From Liolophura sinensis (Eukaryota; Mollusca; Polyplacophora; Chitonida; Chitonidae), in contig NC_088300.1 in the NCBI RefSeq assembly GCF_032854445.1, positions 40,452,458 to 40,516,457 on the forward strand: 64,000 bases of DNA, read 5' to 3'. A program made the position numbers and the translations under genes. Below, one piece after another: positions 13,147 through 23,403 of this stretch (positions are counted from its first letter, which is position 1; each line of letters opens with the position of its first letter). The notes under the pieces are model-generated. The model made no database searches, was not told where the DNA came from, and saw only the letters and a program-made list of their open reading frames with translations.

Positions 13147-13360
13147 AGGGCCTTTGTGGCTCAGTTGGTTAGCCCTCTAGCGGAGCGTAATGACCCGGGA
13201 GTCTCTCACCAATGCGATTGCTGTGAGTTCAAGTCCAGCTCATGCTGGCTTCCTCTCCGGCCCTACGTGGGAAGTATATGATAACTTGTAACTGATATAA
13301 CTGATATCTTGAATACGGCGTAAAACACCAATCAAATAAATAAATAAATAAATAGTATAC
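13147..13360 (+). repeat. V-type SINE, nearly complete with internal deletion
   Basis: The tRNA-like head is clear: box A GTGGCTCAGTTGGTTAG and box B GTGAGTTCAAGTCC. It is followed by GCTGGCTTCCTCTCCGGCCC. After the ACGTGGGAAG segment about 100 bp of the core is missing, and the element ends with TTGAATACGGCGTAAAACAC and an AAATAAATAAATAAATA tail. It lies immediately upstream of the TIR element at 13508. Confidence 0.88.
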
Positions 13361-13507
13361 ATGAGAGAAAAGGGTTTCCCTTCGGTTCTGCCCTCTCCTG
13401 TCTCAATCAGTTTCTTCTAAATCTATTACGTAATTTTTAAAGGCTATTTGTACATATACATGGTTGCCTTGGCAATTAAACAAGTCATCATTATGTTTAA
13501 GGACCTG

Positions 13508-14632
13508 GCACCTGGCTAAAATGTATTTCAGTCGAAAGCAGGATGCCGATGTTTTCTGAAAAGTATCATACATTAGCATTTCAATGAGATTTCCTCGAAT
13601 AACATGTAGAACAACATGACAATACTGCACAAATGGCTGGTGTGAGTCGAGGCAGCCATTTTGAGAATTTTATCCAATCAAACACTTTGCTATCAGCTTG
13701 CGTGGCCTAAGCTGCTACGTAGCCTTTACTCATTCACTCCATAAAGTGACATATGATAACTCAGAACTACTGAATAGGGCCTCAGTTTCCAAGGAGATCG
13801 TTTACAAGGATTTAGTTACGTGTGGCCGAAGAGTTATGTCACGAAGTGTTGTGGAACGAGTCTTTGTCATTCACGGACCACCGCAGACGTCAAATTAATT
13901 GATTTACAAGCTGTGTAAGATTAGACGACGGTATCACTAATTATGTCAGACAGTTGTATACTTTCTCGGCCCAAACCGCATTCATCTCTCCAAATACTTT
14001 TATTGTCGTTCATTTTAGCCTTTAATCAGCAGTTTATAGATAACAAATATCAGAGTTTGTGCAAATTTCATTAGGGATGCAAGAGGTTTATGGGAATGAG
14101 AAGGCGACATTTCATAGGATAACGCTTAAGATTAATTAAATCTTATTATATGTTTTTTTTCTCTGAATTTATAACAACTGAAGAATTAAAATTTAAGCAT
14201 AAAATCCAGAGACAGTCGAATGCCAAGATCAGCCTCAGTGCTGCTCAGGCTTATTTCCATCTGATTCAGAACTGAGCATAAATCTAGCTGTACAACAAAC
14301 CCCTGGTAATTTTGTAAACATTTAAATGGGATCAAAATCTCCAGTATGTTTAATTTCCAAGAAAACTATATGTATCGCTTAAGCCTTCATCGTCGAACTT
14401 CTATCTTCCATGGGCTGCTGTTCACACTATTATACAGAAAATGCTTTTGACGTTAGAGAACTAGAGTAAACATCATGTCGACTTGTTCTCGATAAAGGAA
14501 ATGTGCTGAAACTGTGTCAAGAGTTTCACTAAACTTTTACTGGGTTAAGAAAAATTAACAAAAAAATTTAAATTCCCGTGTAAGACACTTTGAGTGGTAG
14601 TTTTTCAGTGGACATAAACATAAGTCAGGTGC
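13508..14632 (+). mobile_element. Non-autonomous TIR element, copy A
   Basis: This 1.1-kb non-coding block matches 27532-28971 in inverted orientation. Shared landmarks include TGGCTGGTGTGAGT, a GGTATCACTAATTATGTCAGA-like segment, a CCCAAACCGCATTCATCTC-like segment, and an AACTAGAGTAAAC segment near the right end. Its ends form imperfect inverted repeats: the left end starts GCACCTGGCTAAAAT, and the right end read on the minus strand starts GCACCTGACTTATG. No transposase is present, so this would be a MITE-like or deletion-derivative DNA transposon. Similarity stops at these ends in both copies, which supports them as true element boundaries. I could not define a target-site duplication. Confidence 0.65.
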
Positions 14633-15313
14633 TTTCTAGGACGGAATACTTTAAAATCTTATCTCGTTTTGCATTCAATAAATTTCAAGGTTGGCCACAT
14701 AAGACTGCAATATATGTCATAAAACAAATAAAGAGCACTTAGTTTAGATGAGTTATTAAACATTTGCATGATAGTGTTCATGTGACCAGGTCTCTCATCA
14801 AGTAAATATTTAATACAGCTTACTTGTAAAAGATGTAAATTATTTTAATAATAAAGTGTTGTCAGCTATAGTACAATATAGTAAGTGCTCAGATAGACGT
14901 AGCTATGTTTTGACTGTTAAGCTGTGTAGTGAGGAGATTCAATGAACACCTCAGGCATACCTGAGAGGAAAATAGACTCATCAAATAAGGTTCGAGAACA
15001 TACACTGGTTATACTTGAAAACAGCAGTATTCCTTAAGGTTTCCTGTATAGTTACATGCATGCGTCTATATAAAATGATGCTTCAAGAAGCTTAAAGAAA
15101 ATACCCGCAAGACTGGTTTATTTCTACATCAGTAAATTACACATTCATTTTCCATTTTTCCCTTTCCACATAATGGTCGTTATCAGTGCAATGGTCATAG
15201 CCTGAGATTACCAAGCAGCCGATTTAGCCTACACAGACATGAGAAATATCGAATTTTTTTCATTCCTTTTCTCCTCTTCTGATTTTTTAAAATCTTATTG
15301 TTCACAGGAAAAC

Positions 15314-15334
15314 GATATATATATATATATATAT
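15314..15334. repeat. (AT)n microsatellite
   Basis: Short AT dinucleotide run in the globin intron. Confidence 0.85.
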
Positions 15335-17119
15335 TGCTCAAAAATAAAATGAAAAATGATAAAATATCATATATAAAATGATAAATTGCTGCGTAAAACG
15401 TGTTGAAAGCTACACAAAAGAAGCTGTATCTGGAAATGAAGATTCCATAGTATATAAATATTTCACGTTATGCAATAAAAAACAATTCGCGCACGTCTAA
15501 CCTTTCCCACCATTCCGTCAAAACTGTTGTTGCGTAGACAAATGCTTCAGAAAGAAAAGCTGGTCGCGTTATCATCTAGCTTACGTTTATATGTCGGGGA
15601 GATAAAAGATGATGTCCCCAGCTGATGGACCACGAATGTATGAGAGACATTCAGATAAGGACCCAAGCGACATACAGAATTTAACAATTTAACAATTGAC
15701 ATGTAGTCAACAACCAGGGACGGCCCGAAAATCTAATTTGAGTATACCTGAGTGCTAATAATCAATTTTATAAATCTTTTCTGTTGTTCGTTCGCCCGTT
15801 GTGTTATGCTGTTTGTTGATTCGTTTGAAAATTGATTCTGTTGTTTGACGGCCTCTTCACTGAAAAACATATCACATCATACAAAGTCCAGATATAGCTG
15901 TGTCGCTAGTCGTTTTTTTTTATGACGAGGATCCACAGAGAGGTGCTGTCGTTACAGAGAGATTACTTCTCACCTTCCTACACCAATGAACAGAGTGAAG
16001 CTGGAAATGTATATGAGCAATTACGTCCAGAGTGGCTAAAACATTTCAAATAAAAACATACTCCTAGCTAATAAGACGGCAATGAGAGTTACGGTTAGAG
16101 TAAAATGTCAGCAGCGTATATAGTCATACCAGGAAACGACCACATCTGAGACACCCTCAGGAAGTAATGGCACCATCGAGACAGCGAGAAAGCGCTCCTC
16201 CCAGTACAGATTCTTCGGTGAGAAGAACAAAATCGGACAGTAAAAATGACTCAAGTGTAAAACGACGGAACTGTTGAAACTCGCTCAGCGGTATTCGATT
16301 TCTGCGAAAATCTCTAGGAAGACACGAGATTTTGTCAGCAGGGTAACAGATTGCCGGGATGTGCATGTGTTTTTCCGTGGATACAGGCTAGAACTGCCGC
16401 ACACACTGCAAGCTGACAAGCTCCTGGGAATCTTTTAAGGTCTACTCGCAAAGGCACGTGGAAATTTTTTGTTGAAAGTCGAATACAGCTTATTTGAAGC
16501 TTATTTTTGCCGACGGCAAAAAAGTCTGATGCTATTTTAAACGTTATTTCCTGAAGCTAAGGCTTCCGGATGTCTACTGAAATGTGTCTAATTTTGAGTG
16601 GACAATCCAGTGTACAGTTAAATCACGGGATTCCCTTCGACCATTCGCCTACTCAAATGTTGAGTTTTTTCAGTGGGTTACCACCCTTTCTAGGATGTAA
16701 TCTCTTAATTTGCCCTTTTCGAAAAATATAAGCCTCAGGCGTTAAATTAGCATTCCAATGCAACTCATTTGTGTATTTATAATATATCAGTATATCCCTT
16801 TAACGCAGTAATCATAACATATTAAATTTATAGCACTGCCAGCAACGGATCATGATGAACAGATAAAATAGCATCATTTTATTACTATGTGTATGTGACC
16901 CAAAAATCTTATCCGACCTTACTGTTCAACATGCATAAGCCGACTTCTGAGCATTGAATGTGGTTATTTCCCTTCACATGTCAGAAGGATTTAAACGCCT
17001 ACAGCATAAAGAGTAAAACCGGAGCACAATGTCATAGTTGTTAAAAGGTGCCACGTTATCAGTGAAATAAGGCCAAGTTGTCAGTTTACCTGAGTTAAGG
17101 TTTTACCTGCTCATGTAAA

Positions 17120-17275
17120 TCTGTACTTAAAAGAGAAGGTAAAAATGTTATAATGTAATAATACTCAAAATATTCTCTTCTCGGATCCGAGTTCTCCGCA
17201 CCTTCCGCGTTCTCCTCACCTCCCGCGTTCTCTGCACCTTCCGCGTTCTCTGCACCTTCAGCGTTCAATACATGG
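17120..17275. repeat. Minisatellite-bearing block, copy 1
   Basis: An ACTTAAAAGAGAAGGTAAAA flank is followed by AATACTCAAAATATTCTC, the palindrome CTCGGATCCGAG, and four to five 18-bp repeats of the type CACCTTCCGCGTTCTCTG. The same arrangement recurs at 17460-17612. On the minus strand the repeats read as Ala-Glu-Gly/Gly-Glu-Glu-Asn, but I see no gene. Confidence 0.75.
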
Positions 17276-17401
17276 GAGGAAGAGGTTCCGGTCAAAAATG
17301 GACGCTATGATCCCGGCAACATAATTTTCATCACATTTAACATTCCATAACCACTTCAAAACATAGCATATGTTGTAATGTTACTAAACTTCTACCAGTT
17401 G

Positions 17402-17840
17402 ACATTGGTTAGAGTGAGTGAGTGAGTGCTTGGAGTTTAACGTATGGCGACGAAGGAATCTATACTTAAAAGAGAAGGTAAAAACGTTAATTGCAATTCA
17501 TTAGACGTCTAGTATAATAATACTCAAAATATTCTCTTCTCGGATCCGAGTATTTCCGCACCTTCCGCGTTCTCCTCCCCTCTCGCGTTCTCCGCACCTT
17601 CCGCGTTCTATGTAATGCATGTAATGTGCCTCCTTGTTGGAGGATGGATTTCTACTGCTCTTTAATTCAGTGCTGCTTCGCTGAGACGACTTACCGAAGG
17701 CAAGTAAGGTGCCCCGCCCGAGCCATTATACTGATCGGGTTAACCAGTCGTTGCACTATCCCCTTCATGCTGAAGGTCAAGTGAGGAAGTTACAACGACG
17801 CTCCTACCAACTGTACTATTGGGGCCGGTGACATTTGTGA
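17402..17840 (-). repeat. tRNA-derived SINE, third family, interrupted
   Basis: The left end has GTGAGTGAGTGAGTGCTTGG followed by GTTTAACGTATGGCGACGAAG, a typical 3' tail side. The right end, read on the minus strand, has ACCGGCCCCAATAGTACAG then TTGGTAGGAGCG, a tRNA-like head with box A. The middle holds GAGACGACTTACCGAAGGCA and CATTATACTGATCGGGTTAA segments. The element is split at about 17458-17612 by a second copy of the minisatellite-bearing block, so that block appears to have inserted into this SINE. Confidence 0.65.
17460..17612. repeat. Minisatellite-bearing block, copy 2 (inside a SINE)
   Basis: A near-copy of 17120-17275, with the ACTTAAAAGAGAAGGTAAAA flank, the CTCGGATCCGAG palindrome and CCGCACCTTCCGCGTTCT repeats, but with about 20 extra bases (GCAATTCATTAGACGTCTAG) in the spacer. 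It interrupts the SINE at 17402-17840. A small mobile element with a minisatellite core (as in bivalve 'pearl'-type or Helitron-like elements) is one explanation. Local duplication is another. Confidence 0.65.
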
Positions 17841-17872
17841 GATGTATCATAGGTGTAAATATAGTGCTGAAT

Positions 17873-17968
17873 ATTGCTACGAGTACACAGCGTTGCTACG
17901 AGTACACAGCGTTGCTACGAGTACAAAGCGTTGTTACGAGTACAAAGCGTTGCTACGAGTACAAAGCG
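17873..17968. repeat. 19-bp minisatellite (5 copies)
   Basis: Five head-to-tail copies of GTTGCTACGAGTACAAAGC with minor variants (ACAC for ACAA in the first two). It lies directly right of the third-family SINE head. Confidence 0.92.
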
Positions 17969-18517
17969 CACAGTCTGTATATACACACAGTAAAAACTGG
18001 GCGAATTGTGGATGTACAACCTTCCCATTCAAACATATAAGAAAAAAAGAAACTTGCGCCGCGCCGGCACGCTAACCACCTCAGCATTTTGATCGTATGA
18101 ATGTTATTTGGAGATTACTGGATGCAAGTGCTACATGTAACCATGTATGGAAACTTAGTGAATGAAAAGCCACAATCCTGTAGATTCCTTGAAATTAAGA
18201 TGAAACTATGCCTTCACAATAAGGAGTTGAAATGGATAACTTGTTATAGACAGTAACCCTCGTTATCTGTAGTGGCGCTATACTTGTCATCAAATCACAG
18301 TAAGATCTAATTATACTGTGCATCTTTTATGCCTTTCACAACATTTCATATTTTCCCATTTTTAAAAGTTCGAAGGGAAATCAAGTTTGTTGAAGGTTAA
18401 CGATTAAAGAAATGCATTACAATATAAATCTGAAATCTTTTGACAATATTTGACAAAAGCTTTCAGAGAGAACTGTTGTACCGGTCCCATTCCTACAGAA
18501 ATGAACGCGAAGGAGAT

Positions 18518-18735
18518 TAGCACGCCCGTGTGGCGGGATGACCCAGGAGCCTCTCACTAATGCAGTTGCTGGCTTCCTCTCCGGCCGTAAGTGGGAAGGC
18601 CCTCGGCAACTTGCCGATGGTCGTGGGTTTCCACCGGGCTCTGCCAGGTTTCCCCCATCATAATGCTGGCCGCCATCGTATAAGTGAAATATTATTGAGT
18701 ACGACGTAAAACACCAATCAAATAAATAAATAGAA
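18518..18735 (+). repeat. V-type SINE, nearly complete
   Basis: Starts in the tRNA-derived part (GTGTGGCGGGATGACCCAGG), lacks box B, and continues with CTGGCTTCCTCTCCGGCCGT, the core, GTGAAATATTATTGAGTACG and a CAATCAAATAAATAAATAG tail. The deletion of about 25 bp removes the GTGAGTTCAAGTCC box B segment. Confidence 0.88.
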
Positions 18736-18885
18736 AAAAAATTAATGGTAATGTTAAATATATCCAAAAAAACAAAAAAATAATGAAATACAAGCAGATC
18801 TGAACGTTGACCTCAGGTGGATGTCAGGATCAGCAGTGCTCCCACACCCCTATGGGTGCATATAGGTCTATTTGTGTGGATTATT

Positions 18886-19080
18886 TAGTTATTTGACTGC
18901 TGTTTAAGCGCCCTAATTTTCACTTATCAGCGGTCAGTTTCATGGGGTGGAGGAAACCGGGTGCGCGACAGGTATACCACTATTCGTTTACCTGACAAAC
19001 CTGCTGCATCACTGAAAACGCAGAGTTGGATTTGAGTACGCGACCTCACTTGTCAAGAACCTGACACTTGTAGCAAGACA
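18886..19080 (-). repeat. SINE of a related family, diverged
   Basis: The tail side (TTATTTAGTTATTTGACTGC) and the GGTGGAGGAAACCGGGTGCG core recall the V-type SINEs. The head side instead has TACCTGACAAACCTGCTGCA and a tRNA-like GGATTTGAGTACGCGACCTC. The TACCTGACAAA(C/T)CTGCTGA block recurs near 34.9 and 37.3 kb, so this is a second, related family. It lies 80 bp inside globin intron 1, next to exon 1. Confidence 0.6.
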
Positions 19081-19158
19081 GCATTTTTACCGTCTTAGCT
19101 TGCATGAGCGTCGGGAGGTTGTACCGCATTTGTGATGTGGCGTTGCAATTTGTCTTAC

Positions 19159-19304
19159 CTAGAGTAGATACGAAGCCCTGTTTCTTCCATTTCATCTTTA
19201 ACCAGATCCCAACTGTGCTTGACCAGGTCCACTTGTCGGTTTGTGAGAAAGGCGCTTATCTGCACCTCCTCGGAACGCTGGGTGCTATACGCCCCACATC
19301 CCAT
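19159..19304 (-). CDS. Globin gene, first coding exon with Met-Gly-Cys start
   Basis: The 146-nt exon starts at the ATG on the minus strand (plus-strand 19302-19304) and reads MGCGAYSTQRSEEVQ, then LTNRQVDLVKHSWDLVKD, then EMEETGLRIYSR. The second part is a typical globin A-B helix with the invariant Trp. It ends at a good donor (TCTAG|GTAAGAC) in phase 2 and joins exactly to the phase-2 acceptor of the exon at 2961-3198. Met-Gly-Cys is the N-myristoylation/palmitoylation signal known from globin X proteins, which are held at membranes, so a globin X-like membrane globin is the best call. The C-terminal exon is missing from the window, so total length cannot be given. The start is chosen because it is the only in-frame ATG giving this extension. 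The sequence just upstream (19.6-19.7 kb) is GC-rich and may be the promoter. Confidence 0.8.
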
Positions 19305-21030
19305 TTCCCAGCGCGGACAACGGGGCTGAGCCAGGTTAGCAGCACAGTATCAGACGCCTGTCGACTCGCACAGCCAGCAGCACAGCATCATCTACTTCTA
19401 TCGAGTACATATTTGCCTGAACAGGCACGAATGAATAACGGGAATAGTTAACCCCGGTGAGCCTTAACATGGCAGACAAGACAATGAATAGCGCAGGTCG
19501 ATTGTGAACACCAAGCCGAAAGTGTCGATGGTGGCGGCGAGAGTCCTGCCGACTGTATGAGGAATTTGGAACTGGTGGTTGGGGGGGAAGGTACCAAGTC
19601 GCGTGAACTCGCGTGTCAGCTCCACTCTGAACGTCAATTACGGGGCACTTAACGCCACCGCCGCCATCGCCGGCGGCTCCACAATGTCACTTAACTTACT
19701 GTTTAGTAAGTGTAGATAGGTGTAGCTAATAATGGTAATGAAAATTGCATGTTATGATATGCCAGGTCCCTCGTTAATCCACAGAGAAATGTGAAGGTTA
19801 AACAGCAGGTCCAGACAATTGTAATAGTATTTCATGTTCCGAAATTGTTATCATACAGGTATCTGATACATGTACATAAGCTATCTACCATGGATATAAC
19901 AGCCTCTGCTTTCTGAGCCCTTTACCAACCCTTCCCGTCTCCTCATTAGTTCCCTAGCAGTATACTTGAGTTTCAGGCCGTTTCGTTTATTCTCGGCAAA
20001 ATTATGGCCGTTTTTCTTGTATGACAGACTTCGACATACAGGTTCATATGTACTACTATATATGTACTATTCTCACGGCTGAGACATGATTAGCATAAAG
20101 TAATACCATAGCAAAACAATAATACAGAATACTTGGTCTTTATGTACATATATTATTATTCTTAGTATTGATAAGCTGCAGGTAAACCAGTCGTTTGGCC
20201 GACGAGTAGTTTTCCACAGTTATCATAGATTAATACAGGTACAGATAATAGGAGTTCCTGTAATCCACTCCATGGCTTTCTATTAACAAAATATGGGATG
20301 ACACTTTAAAGGATGGCGGTAATAAAAGTATTAAGCTAGAATACAATTTCCAAGTTTAAATGCCACATGAAACATTCGGTTTTTATTTCTTAACATGCCT
20401 TTTATGTTTGAATATGTAGAAACAATTTTGAAAAAGGCTTATCATATTTCTTCTAGGGGGCTATAAAATTGCTTTGGAGTACACATTTTCTCAGGCCGCA
20501 GTCAGCAGTGATAGTTGCCAAAACAAGTTGAAACAACACTGCAGGGAGGGAAGCACGGATAGGGGCCCTAAGCTGGTCCTGTGGTGCCAATGGTAAATGC
20601 ATCGATGACGTCTGTTCTGAACAATGACGGAAAAAATGCACAACGTAGAGGAGTTATTAAGAGATATATCTAAAAATGGAAAAAAAAATTTGGGTACAAC
20701 TTTCTTCTTTTGCCTCAATACCATCCTCTAGTGTTCCTTTAGTGTTCGCTTTAGCGTTCCTTTGCATGTATCCTTTAAATTTCACATAAAAATAAAAAAA
20801 ACTAAAGGATTTGGAATTTAAAACATGTATATCTGTAGTCAGATTTAGTTTCTTTTATTTTACGTTTTCAGCCTGCTGTGCTTGTATGTGTGTTGTAAGT
20901 AGGCTACATGTTCAAGTTTTCTCCAGAAGCTTTACAGTAAGTATGATACAAGATTTTCCAGTCAAGATATTTTTGTGACTTGTAGTCGCCACTCTACAGC
21001 ACATCAGAGTACATATGTATGTATGCAATG
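19305..21030. other. Globin upstream region, no further gene recognised
   Basis: Contains a short GC-rich patch around 19640-19680 (ACCGCCGCCATCGCCGGCGG), about 350 bp upstream of the globin start codon. It would suit a CpG-rich promoter or 5' UTR for the minus-strand globin. The rest is unrecognised AT-rich sequence. Confidence 0.35.
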
Positions 21031-21034
21031 GGTT

Positions 21035-21300
21035 TAATGCAATGTACGTCACAATTTCAGCCATATGACAACGAGTCATTAGGTGTGTTTACATACATTG
21101 TGTCTTCTTGTGGCATGGCAAGTCCTTACTGCCAAAGTGCTGCCGCCACTGACGTATCATACCGAAGACACCAGACATGACACCCCGCCCAGTCACATTA
21201 TACTGACACCAGGTCAGCCAGTCATGTTTCCATTCTCTAACCTCTAAGGCCGACTTCGACGCGGACGCTCTAACCTTTAGGCCACCGGAGCGGTCCACAT
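21035..21300 (-). repeat. tRNA-headed SINE, second family, most complete copy
   Basis: The minus strand opens with GGACCGCTCCGGTGGCCTAA then AGGTTAGAGCGTCCGC (box A region). It passes through GACCTGGTGTCAGTATAATG, TGACTGGGCGGGGTGTCATG, CGGTATGATACGTCAGTGGC and GGCAGCACTTTGGCAG, and ends near CATATGGCTGAAATTGTGAC. It is the reference for the copies at 1045-1256 and 2612-2792. Confidence 0.7.
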
Positions 21301-21971
21301 CAAAGTAAGTTATGTTCATGCAATTTGAGATATGCTGATATACAAATGTTGTTGATTATCATTAAAAGAAAAATCAAAAGATAATATAACCTTAGTAATA
21401 ATTATGTGACTGGGCTTACAACCTGGGATATGAACCAGCAATCCCTGAGTTTCCAGTTAACGCTCCTACCACCTAAGGGAAGTTCTTCAGCGATGAATGT
21501 ATACATTTGGTATAGTGTTTCTTATCTCGATGGAAGAAAGCTGGTAGATTACCATGGCGACATCATTTACACGGCCAGGCAGCGAACCTCGCTTAGAAAA
21601 TTAAGCTAAAGCATACCTTACATGTATCTGTCTATCGAAGAATGTCCGGTACCTCTGAATCTCCAGGAAATGACTAATATGCCTTTAAGGTACAATGCTG
21701 CTATTGTCAATACTCCAATCTGCTTCTTCAGAAGGAGAGAAAAACTGTAAGTGATGCTGCGTTTTCCCCCGGAGTGTTTCATGGGGTTTCCTTCAATTCT
21801 AGGCATAAACGAATGTTTATATGGATCCTTGAATTTAAATACATGATTGACCATTAATTGCTGGTGCCATATTATGTGAGACCGACAGGGTATAGCTCTG
21901 TTTCAGAATGGATTAAAGTGATTAAATACGCCCCCGCCGAATTATTTAAGCCGCATTCATCCATAAAATTG

Positions 21972-22147
21972 TTTTATTTATTTATTTATTTGATTGGTAT
22001 TTTACGCCGTACTCAAAAATATTTCACTTATACGACGGCGGCCAGCATTATAGTGGGTGGAAACCGGGCAGAGCCCGGGAGAAACCCACGGCCATCCGCA
22101 GGTTGCTGAGAGACCTTCCCACGTAGGACCAGAGAGGAAGCCAGCAT
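21972..22147 (-). repeat. V-type SINE, 5'-truncated
   Basis: Tail complement with three TTTATT units, then TTTTACGCCGTACTCAAAAA, the CGGCGGCCAGCATTATAGTG block, AAACCGGGCAGAGCCCGGGA, CCATCCGCAGGTTGCTGAGA and GAGAGGAAGCCAGCATGAA. The sequence stops exactly where the tRNA-like part would begin. Confidence 0.88.
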
Positions 22148-22565
22148 GAAAACTATTTTAGGTGTTGGTTATGATCATTTTATTCACACTTTAGATGGAG
22201 AGAATGAACGTGTATAAAGATCAAGATAAATTTTTGTGTTCTATGACATCACTTAGTTTTTCATCACGGTGACCGCAGTGTCCTCCGTGTTCAAGATTTC
22301 CGTATAAATTTTGCTATCAGTGACATGCACATCAACGAGGAGATGGTTCCCACAGTGAAGTTACGTTTGATCTAGTCTTAAGTGGCTTTTCCACCATACA
22401 GGATCTGATGTTGGTGATAAGGCGATATTGACATAGCGGAAAAACCATTTTCCATGGTTTCATTTCTATGGGTTCCATGTCCAATAAAGTAGAATCAAAA
22501 GACATCCAGTGCAAATCGATCTAGGACTTTTTCGTAAACGACCTTTCCAGCACAAATGCCACTCT

Positions 22566-22790
22566 TATCTGACTTATTAGACAGGCGTTTTACGCCGTAC
22601 TTAAGAAGATTTCACTTACACGACCATAGTCAGCATTTTAATGAGAAGAAATCGGACAGACCGCGAGGTAAAGCCACAACCATCCGCAGGTTGCTGTCAA
22701 AGAGGAAACCAGTATAAGCTGGACTTAAACTCACAACCATCCTAGATCGTTGCTCAAATTGCGTACGGTGCCAATTAACCTTTGACCTTG
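22566..22790 (-). repeat. V-type SINE, old diverged copy
   Basis: The order of blocks is kept: GGCGTTTTACGCCGTACTTA, a degraded core, CCATCCGCAGGTTGCTGTCA, AGAGGAAACCAGTATAAGCT, then GGACTTAAACTCACAACC for the box B region. Each block carries several substitutions. This is an old insertion between the globin and TMEM129 genes. Confidence 0.7.
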
Positions 22791-23400
22791 TCTGAAGTGA
22801 CCTTTTCCGCAACATAATCTTGTTGATGATTCTTATTATATGGGTAATGCTCAACATTTTGCGTCTGGTTTCAGAGGTGTAGTTTGTGTGTCAAAGAAAT
22901 CATTACTTTATAATGATACGCTAATTAGTGTTTGTTTTAAATGGCCTTTCCTTCACAAAATTTCGTCTTATGTTGCAGTTTTGTAATTTGTATGAATTTC
23001 CTTTAAATACAGCACTGATGTCAGTTCATAGACAAATAAATCTGAAGTAAGGGATATAAGAATGAGCCACAGTAGCTCACCCATCACTGGCTGCACAGAA
23101 CACAAAGGTTTCCATAGTCAGCACGACTACATCTACCCTGGGAGATATCATACTACATCCGAGATCTACCACACCAAACAGTTAAAGCATTTGTAGCTCT
23201 CATGTCAAATAAATATTTGCTGGCTTCTGTTGAAAATGAGCTTGTGCACAAACATTTTGTCAAATTTCAACAATATTTGGATCAGTTACAGCCTGGAAAG
23301 CAAAAACTAGTTGGAATAAAGCAAATCATTAAATATGCAAAACATTAGCACAAATCGGGCTGGTTTCAAACAAATTAAACTGCAGGCAAGTTTTTCTCCC
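22791..23400. other. Unrecognised intergenic sequence
   Basis: No coding exon, SINE or tandem repeat is recognised. It leads into the large tandem array at 23404. Confidence 0.4.
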
Positions 23401-23403
23401 AAT

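Larger units (their letters stand above)
3199..19158 (-). other. Globin intron 1 (about 16 kb), repeat-rich
   Basis: This stretch separates the two globin exons and contains no recognisable coding exon on either strand. It holds at least six V-type SINE copies or pieces, a tRNA-like relic near 5.9 kb, TA microsatellites, a 1.1-kb TIR element (13508-14632), paired minisatellite blocks at 17.1 and 17.5 kb, a third SINE family at 17.4-17.84 kb, and a 19-bp minisatellite at 17.87 kb. Between these (about 3.2-5.8, 6.0-7.0, 9.9-13.1, 14.7-17.1 kb) I see only unrecognised AT-rich sequence. Confidence 0.7.

Noticed and set aside
13403-13630. 75-codon minus-strand frame beginning MQYCHVVLHVIRG
   Set aside because: Most of it lies in the TIR element copy A, and the matching region in copy B does not keep the frame.
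17095-17295. Acidic Glu-Gly-Ala-Glu-Asn repeat frame
   Set aside because: Explained by the 18-bp minisatellite; the same DNA recurs inside a SINE at 17.5 kb.
21400-21609. 67-codon plus-strand frame beginning MTGLTTWDMNQQ
   Set aside because: No motif, and the first part looks like a tRNA-like repeat head (CTTAGGTGGTAGGAGCG on the minus strand).
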